The translations under genes were made by a program, and so were the position numbers. Positions 59,596 to 64,000 of a stretch of 64,000 nt of DNA are shown piece by piece. Below the pieces are notes generated by a model, which made no database searches, was not told the DNA's origin, and saw nothing but the letters and a program-made list of their open reading frames with translations. How positions within the stretch are numbered: position 1 is the first letter of the stretch; each line of letters starts with the position of its first letter. This DNA comes from Taibaiella sp. (lineage in GTDB: Bacteria; Bacteroidota; Bacteroidia; Chitinophagales; Chitinophagaceae). The stretch covers positions 62,001-126,000 of the forward strand of contig JAEUVV010000006.1 in the NCBI GenBank assembly GCA_016786705.1. The letters run 5' to 3'.

Positions 59596-59609
59596 AAAAA
59601 TTTATCAGA

Positions 59610-61007
59610 TTACTTCAATCCGAATAGAGAAACGATCAGGTAAACTACCCCTGCGAATAAGGCAGATACCGGGATGGTCAGGATCCAGGCCCAAAGCAGG
59701 TTGATGGTCACCCCCCATCTTACTGCCGATAAACGCTTAGTAGCACCCACACCTATAATAGAACCGGTAATGGTATGTGTCGTACTTACCGGGATCTTCA
59801 GCATCTCTGTGATGAAAAGGGTTAATGCCCCTGCCGTTTCTGCGGCCACACCTTCAAATGGCGTTACTTTAGTGATCTTGGTACCCATAGTTTTGATGAT
59901 CTTCCAACCACCGCTCATGGTACCTAAGGCGATCGCCGCGTAACAAGCAAGCGGTACCCATTCTACCATATGGTCCAGGCTGTATACAGAAGGGTCATAA
60001 GCGATATAAGCCGCCATAATGATCCCCATTACTTTTTGAGAGTCATTACCACCATGGCCGATACTGAAGGCCGCGGAAGAAACCAGCTGCATACGCTTAA
60101 ACCAACGTTCTGACTGGGCATAGTTCAAAGCACTCAGGAACAAAGTGAACAAAGCCATGGCGATCAATATGAAGAACAGTAAAGACCATTTCATATTGTT
60201 ACCAAACAATAGTACTTTCAGGAATTGCGGTTTATTGGAAGCTATAGATTTTTCCGCTTCTTTTATTTTCTTTTTAGCGTCCTTCAGTGTTTTGAAATGC
60301 GGTTCCGCTTTTGCTTTCAGCTCCGCGTTCTCGATTTTCTTCACATCATCGCTGGAACTTAATTGTAAAGCCGTGATCTCTTTTTCTGCCTTTTCAATCT
60401 TTACCGTTGATTTTTCCAGGGCTTGCTTTGGTGTCTCAATAAAGCTGGACAAACAATAAATAGAAGTAACAATAATAGCGAGAGAAATAAACTTAGGCAT
60501 TAATCCTTTTTTGAAGGAATGCAGGAACCAGAGTGAAATAATAAAGGCTACCAGCATACCAACGAGCGGGGCCAGGAAAATGAAGCTGATGATCTTGATA
60601 ATCGTCGGGCCGTCAATAGCGCTTAAGCCCACATCACCACTGGTCGATAACAGCGCATGCGCAATAGCCGCTCCGCCAAAGCCCCCGATCAGGGTATGGG
60701 AAGAGCTGGAAGGGATACCGAACCACCAGGTGATCAGGTTCCAGCTAATGGCAGCGATCAGGCCGGCAAGGATTACCGCCAGGGTAATAAATTCCGTCTT
60801 TACTGTTTTGGCGATCGTGTTGGCCACGCCATGGTCAAAAATGAAATAAGCCGCGAAGTTGAAGAATGCAGCCCATAGTACAGCCTGGAAAGGAGTCAAT
60901 ACTTTTGTAGACACAACGGTTGCAATAGCATTGGCCGCGTCGTGGAAACCATTAATATAATCAAATATTAAGGCTAATACGATGATTGTTATTAATAATG
61001 ATAACAT
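59610..61007 (-). CDS. Inorganic phosphate transporter, Pit family
   Basis: The 465-residue product has about ten transmembrane segments in two repeated halves with the Pit signatures GFHDAANAIATVVSTKVLTP (about 20-39) and GGNDSQKVMG (near 322-331), plus the GIPSSSSHTLIGG and IPVSTTHTITGS loops. A charged helical insert (about 205-270, AEKEITALQL through KKKIKEAEKS) separates the halves and probably forms a cytoplasmic coiled coil. It takes up phosphate with protons or metal-phosphate. The DUF47 gene just upstream belongs to the same unit. Confidence 0.92.
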   Translation of the reverse strand: MLSLLITIIVLALIFDYINGFHDAANAIATVVSTKVLTPFQAVLWAAFFNFAAYFIFDHGVANTIAKTVKTEFITLAVILAGLIAAISWNLITWWFGIPSSSSHTLIGGFGGAAIAHALLSTSGDVGLSAIDGPTIIKIISFIFLAPLVGMLVAFIISLWFLHSFKKGLMPKFISLAIIVTSIYCLSSFIETPKQALEKSTVKIEKAEKEITALQLSSSDDVKKIENAELKAKAEPHFKTLKDAKKKIKEAEKSIASNKPQFLKVLLFGNNMKWSLLFFILIAMALFTLFLSALNYAQSERWFKRMQLVSSAAFSIGHGGNDSQKVMGIIMAAYIAYDPSVYSLDHMVEWVPLACYAAIALGTMSGGWKIIKTMGTKITKVTPFEGVAAETAGALTLFITEMLKIPVSTTHTITGSIIGVGATKRLSAVRWGVTINLLWAWILTIPVSALFAGVVYLIVSLFGLK

Positions 61008-61069
61008 AGAATATTATTGAAAATAAATTAAAAGACTGTTTCCTTTTTCTGAAGAGGATCAGAGCCGGG

Positions 61070-61717
61070 TTACGCGTACTTAACAATTATTGATTCAATA
61101 ATATTGGTAGCATCTTCACATTTATCGGTAATGATCTCCAGGTCTTCGTAAACATCTTTCAATTTAATGATCTCTACGGCGTCCAGGTTATTAGAGAACA
61201 GGGAGGTAATGCCAAAGTCAAACAGGTCATCCGCTTTGTTTTCCAGGCTGTTTACCTTAACGCAGGCTTCGGTAATCGCCCGGATATTTTTCATATCTCT
61301 AAGGTGCCCCACCGCTTCAGCAAGATGCGCTACGGATTCCTGTACGATCATAGACATATCTTTCATGTAACTATTGGTTTCGGTTACATTATAAGTAACG
61401 ATCTTTTTTCCACCGGCATACATGTAGTCAGCAACGTCATCCAGGGCGGTAGCCAGGTAGTGAATATCTTCACGGTCAAACGGGGTAATAAAATTCTGAC
61501 CTAATTCGAGGAATACTTTATGGGTAAGACTATCGTTCTTGTGTTCCCAATCCTTCAGTTTATCTAAAGCTACCATTCTCACATCGTAGTTAGGCTCGTG
61601 CATTGCTTTCACAAAGGCCTCAGACATATCAATCAGGTTTCTACAAATCTGCTCGAAAAGGCTGAAGAAAATTTTGTCTTTGGGCAGGAATGCTTTTAAA
61701 AAGGAATTAAGTCCCAT
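61070..61717 (-). CDS. DUF47/PhoU-like Pit accessory protein
   Basis: The 215-residue, fully helical product belongs to the DUF47 family (PhoU-like): FFSLFEQICRNLIDMSEAFVKAM (about 17-39), DREDIHYLATALDDVADYMYAGGKKIV (about 80-106) and KDVYEDLEIITDKCEDATNII (about 186-206), with metal-binding acidic pairs. Such proteins regulate Pit transport. It lies 62 bases upstream of the Pit gene on the same strand. Confidence 0.9.
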   Translation of the reverse strand: MGLNSFLKAFLPKDKIFFSLFEQICRNLIDMSEAFVKAMHEPNYDVRMVALDKLKDWEHKNDSLTHKVFLELGQNFITPFDREDIHYLATALDDVADYMYAGGKKIVTYNVTETNSYMKDMSMIVQESVAHLAEAVGHLRDMKNIRAITEACVKVNSLENKADDLFDFGITSLFSNNLDAVEIIKLKDVYEDLEIITDKCEDATNIIESIIVKYA

Positions 61718-61742
61718 TATGTTTGATTTTAAAATGATGGCG

Positions 61743-61750
61743 CAAAGTTA
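61743..61750 (-). promoter_or_regulatory. Promoter -7 element, DUF47-Pit operon
   Basis: TAACTTTG on the minus strand, 25 bases before the ATG at 61717. Confidence 0.55.
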
Positions 61751-61842
61751 TTCAGATAGATGCTACCTTGGAATTGGTAACACAAACTTAATAATTAATT
61801 AATATTGGCCAAAAAGCAACAAATTAAGATATTATCTAAATT

Positions 61843-61880
61843 AAAAAAGGCAAATCCTGAATCAATTACAGGATTTGCCC
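61843..61880 (-). terminator. Terminator of the gamma-carbonic-anhydrase-like gene
   Basis: GGCAAATCCTG and CAGGATTTGCC pair around a nine-base loop; on the minus strand a T6 run follows. Confidence 0.8.
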
Positions 61881-61901
61881 GGATAAAAATAGTCTTACAA
61901 G

Positions 61902-62414
61902 CTACTTAAACCAGCCACTGTACATAACATAATTATTCGCAATGCGATTTATTTCGCCTTCAGTAAGCTCACTGCTGATGTCTTTTACCTTCTTTGCCGG
62001 CACACCTGCGAAAATGCAACCAGCAGGCACCTGCGTACCTTCCAGGACCACCGCCCCGGCGGCAATGATGGTATTGCTGCCGATATGCACATTATCCATT
62101 ATGATAGCCCCCATACCGATGAGTACATTATCCTCGACCGTGCAACCATGCACAATAGCGTTATGCCCTACCGAAACATTATTGCCCAGGATAGTTTTTG
62201 TCTTTTCATAAGTACAATGAATACAGGCACCATCTTGTATATTCACCCGGTCGCCCATCCTGATGCTGTTTACATCGCCCCGCAGTACGGCGTTAAACCA
62301 TATGCTGCATTCTTCCCCCATCACCACATCGCCAACTATGGTAGCATTAGGCGCAACAAAAACACTTTCCGGGATCAGGGGCATTACACCTTTCACTGGT
62401 AATATTACTGGCAT
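61902..62414 (-). CDS. Gamma-carbonic-anhydrase-like protein (YrdA type)
   Basis: The 170-residue product is a left-handed beta-helix with hexapeptide repeats from VFVAPNATIVGDVVMG (about 18-33) to GSNTIIAAGAVVLEG, capped by a C-terminal helix. Candidate metal-binding histidines occur in CIHCTYEK (His71) and VGHNAIVHGC (His88, His93). The family trimerises and includes gamma-carbonic anhydrases and YrdA-like proteins of uncertain activity. Confidence 0.88.
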   Translation of the reverse strand: MPVILPVKGVMPLIPESVFVAPNATIVGDVVMGEECSIWFNAVLRGDVNSIRMGDRVNIQDGACIHCTYEKTKTILGNNVSVGHNAIVHGCTVEDNVLIGMGAIIMDNVHIGSNTIIAAGAVVLEGTQVPAGCIFAGVPAKKVKDISSELTEGEINRIANNYVMYSGWFK

Positions 62415-62449
62415 GATTTATTTTTAAAATTTAATAAGTTTCTGAATCA

Positions 62450-63244
62450 CTATATGGCAACGATCCCTTTTATATGCGGGTGCGCTTCATAATTTTCCAA
62501 AGTGAAATCTTCAAACTTAAAGTCGAACAAATCTTTTACTTCCGGGTTGAGCTTCATCACCGGCAATGCGAAAGGGGTACGGGTCAGCTGCAGCTTGGCC
62601 TGCTCCACATGATTAGTATATAAATGTACATCGCCGAAAGTATGGATAAAGGTACCCGGTTCCAGGCCGCAAACCTGCGCCATCATCATGGTCAGTAAGG
62701 CATAGGAAGCAATATTAAAAGGTACACCCAGGAAAACATCCGCGCTGCGCTGGTACAACTGGCAGCTCAGCTTCCCGTTAGCTACATAAAACTGGAATAA
62801 GGCATGACAAGGGCTCAGAGCCATCTGCGGTAATTCCGCCACGTTCCAGGCATTCACAATAATCCGCCTGCTATCGGGGTTGGTCCTGATCTGGTGGATC
62901 GCGTCTTTGATCTGGTCATACACTTTACCATCAGCACCTTCCCAGCTGCGCCACTGCTTGCCATATACCGGTCCCAGGTCCCCGTTTTCATCGGCCCATT
63001 CATCCCAGATACGCACGCCATGCTCTTTCAGGTAAGCGACGTTGGTATCACCTTTCAGGAACCAGAGTAATTCGTATATAATTGACTTCAGGTGAAGCTT
63101 TTTAGTCGTTACCAGGGGGAATCCTTCACTCAGGTCGAAACGCATCTGGTGACCGAATACACTGATGGTACCGGTCCCGGTACGATCTTCTTTCTGCACT
63201 CCGGTATCTAATATATGTTGCAGCAGTTGCAAATATTGTTGCAT
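62450..63244 (-). CDS. thyA: Thymidylate synthase
   Basis: The 264-residue product has the canonical length of ThyA and its landmarks: [19 protein letters not shown] (about 20-38), the [20 protein letters not shown] segment, and the catalytic cysteine in [13 protein letters not shown] (about Cys146). It converts dUMP to dTMP with methylene-tetrahydrofolate. A TAACTTTG promoter lies 19 bases upstream. Confidence 0.96.
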   Translation of the reverse strand: MQQYLQLLQHILDTGVQKEDRTGTGTISVFGHQMRFDLSEGFPLVTTKKLHLKSIIYELLWFLKGDTNVAYLKEHGVRIWDEWADENGDLGPVYGKQWRSWEGADGKVYDQIKDAIHQIRTNPDSRRIIVNAWNVAELPQMALSPCHALFQFYVANGKLSCQLYQRSADVFLGVPFNIASYALLTMMMAQVCGLEPGTFIHTFGDVHLYTNHVEQAKLQLTRTPFALPVMKLNPEVKDLFDFKFEDFTLENYEAHPHIKGIVAI

Positions 63245-63263
63245 GTTGTTTTAATTATGCAGA

Positions 63264-63271
63264 CAAAGTTA
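63264..63271 (-). promoter_or_regulatory. Promoter -7 element, thyA
   Basis: TAACTTTG on the minus strand, 19 bases before the thyA ATG. Confidence 0.55.
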
Positions 63272-63418
63272 GGCAAAATTCAGGCTTAAGCCTATTTGCT
63301 GAAATCAACCGGTGTGGATAAATATGCAAGCACATTACCGGTAGAGCACATACCCTATTTTAACAAAATCTTCTTTAATGTACAGGCTACTGCATTTTTT
63401 AATAAAACCCTGATACAG

Positions 63419-63426
63419 TACCTTTG
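63419..63426 (+). promoter_or_regulatory. Promoter -7 element, small exported protein gene
   Basis: TACCTTTG lies about 23 bases before the CTG at 63449 and argues against the longer frame that begins at 63296. Confidence 0.5.
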
Positions 63427-63448
63427 CGCGGTATTTTGTGAAAATAAT

Positions 63449-63796
63449 CTGAATTACAAAGTCCTGAAAAACTTCCTGCTCATATTAATTTCCCTGTTTC
63501 TCTTTTCCGGTCTGACCACAGCCGGGGCAGTATTTGGGGCGCAGCACTCTGGTATACCGGAATATTTTTTTGAAAAAGATGAGCTTACTGAAGTTTTTTC
63601 CGATGACCTGATCATTACCCGGAAACTATGCCGTGAAGTCAGTGACAAGGGCGTTTTTCCACAATACCCCGATAATGATTCAGAACTAAAAGCAATTTAC
63701 AAAAACAGGGACCCCTTTACTTATCCCTATCCCGTTTCCACTTTCCGGAAACAAGCCATCTGCTACGGCCTCCTGTTTTTACAGCAATTGTTTTGA
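63449..63796 (+). CDS. Small exported hypothetical protein
   Basis: The open frame reaches back to 63296, but a promoter element at 63419-63426 lies inside it, so the start is probably near 63449, where CTG is the only plausible in-frame codon before the signal peptide VLKNFLLILISLFLFSG. That gives about 115 residues. The mature part (after about residue 30) is charged, with no recognised domain. A non-ATG start or a lost start codon should be considered. Confidence 0.45.
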   Translation: MNYKVLKNFLLILISLFLFSGLTTAGAVFGAQHSGIPEYFFEKDELTEVFSDDLIITRKLCREVSDKGVFPQYPDNDSELKAIYKNRDPFTYPYPVSTFRKQAICYGLLFLQQLF

Positions 63797-63919
63797 TCCA
63801 AACGATTACCCTGACTTATTCTTTTAAGATCAGGCATCAGCCCTGATCTGCATTCCCTTTTTATTGTTTAATGCACGGTATTGATACATCGTGTGCTATT
63901 TTATTATTTGAAAAAAATT

Positions 63920-64000
63920 ATGATCCGGATGAACAGCAAAAGCATTTTGATCGCAGGCACCTTTATGGCCCTGCTGGCATCATGTGGCAACCAGAACGAA
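63920..64000 (+). CDS. Lipoprotein gene, 5' end only
   Basis: ATG at 63920 (or in-frame ATG at 63929) opens a frame running to the window edge: a lipoprotein signal with GTFMALLASC, then GNQNE. Only 27 codons are visible, so nothing can be said about its function. Confidence 0.55.
   Translation, partial: MIRMNSKSILIAGTFMALLASCGNQNE

Overview
The window reads as chromosomal DNA of a Bacteroidota bacterium, most likely family Chitinophagaceae. This rests on the type IX secretion translocon SprA next to ruvA, a secreted nuclease with a type IX sorting tail, DUF6089 and MORN-repeat envelope proteins, ECF sigma factors paired with membrane proteins, and many promoters of the TAnnTTTG type instead of Shine-Dalgarno sites. 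Most of the window is core or housekeeping. No search could be run, so family names come from motif recognition.

Positions 1-4380 hold the most unusual locus. A minus-strand unit carries four tRNA-like RNAs (2305-2422, 2550-2633, 2642-2710, 2812-2918) interleaved with repeated structured hairpins (2173-2227, 2427-2489, 2717-2779, 2926-2988). It ends in a large RING-like plus TerD-fold protein gene (2155 to beyond base 1). A divergent WYL-domain regulator (3265-4293) faces it. None of the tRNA-like RNAs has a normal anticodon arm, and an internal-loop motif (GGTCAA opposite ATTACC) recurs seven times. The whole looks like a Y-RNA/tRNA-mimic system tied to RNA damage or Ter-type stress. Its operator-like inverted repeat recurs at 36506-36526, beside an S24/S26-type peptidase gene.

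4382-14731: small metabolic and envelope genes, a Na+/H+ antiporter, a rhodanese-thioredoxin fusion, a short EPSP-synthase-like gene, ssb, an AhpD-like gene, an SDR/AraC pair, and an ECF sigma factor followed by a membrane-anchored protease with an anti-sigma-like N-terminus. 14733-25904: sprA with a small follower gene, ruvA, a DUF6089 barrel gene and mqo. 26013-33000: a frameshifted outer-membrane pseudogene, a solitary paaA, a terC-family gene of different base composition, gltX, and two MORN-repeat genes separated by a duplicated 3' end of the neighbouring sugar dehydrogenase gene.

32957-46011: sugar dehydrogenase, a PolX-like PHP protein, the S24-type peptidase, an Ntn asparaginase with cutC, a DUF4197 gene, bcp, cardiolipin synthase, clpB and the sorted nuclease. 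46142-53573: a second ECF sigma/barrel pair, a membrane protein plus winged-helix gene cluster with a COQ4-like protein, and a membrane glycosyltransferase-like gene. 53801-54025 is a nonsense-mutated, truncated type VI tube protein (TssD/Hcp) relic. 54226-64000: yidC, a GHL10 hydrolase, aroE, a SirB1-like gene, the Pit phosphate transporter with its DUF47 partner, a gamma-carbonic-anhydrase-like gene, thyA and two small exported-protein genes, the last cut by the window edge.
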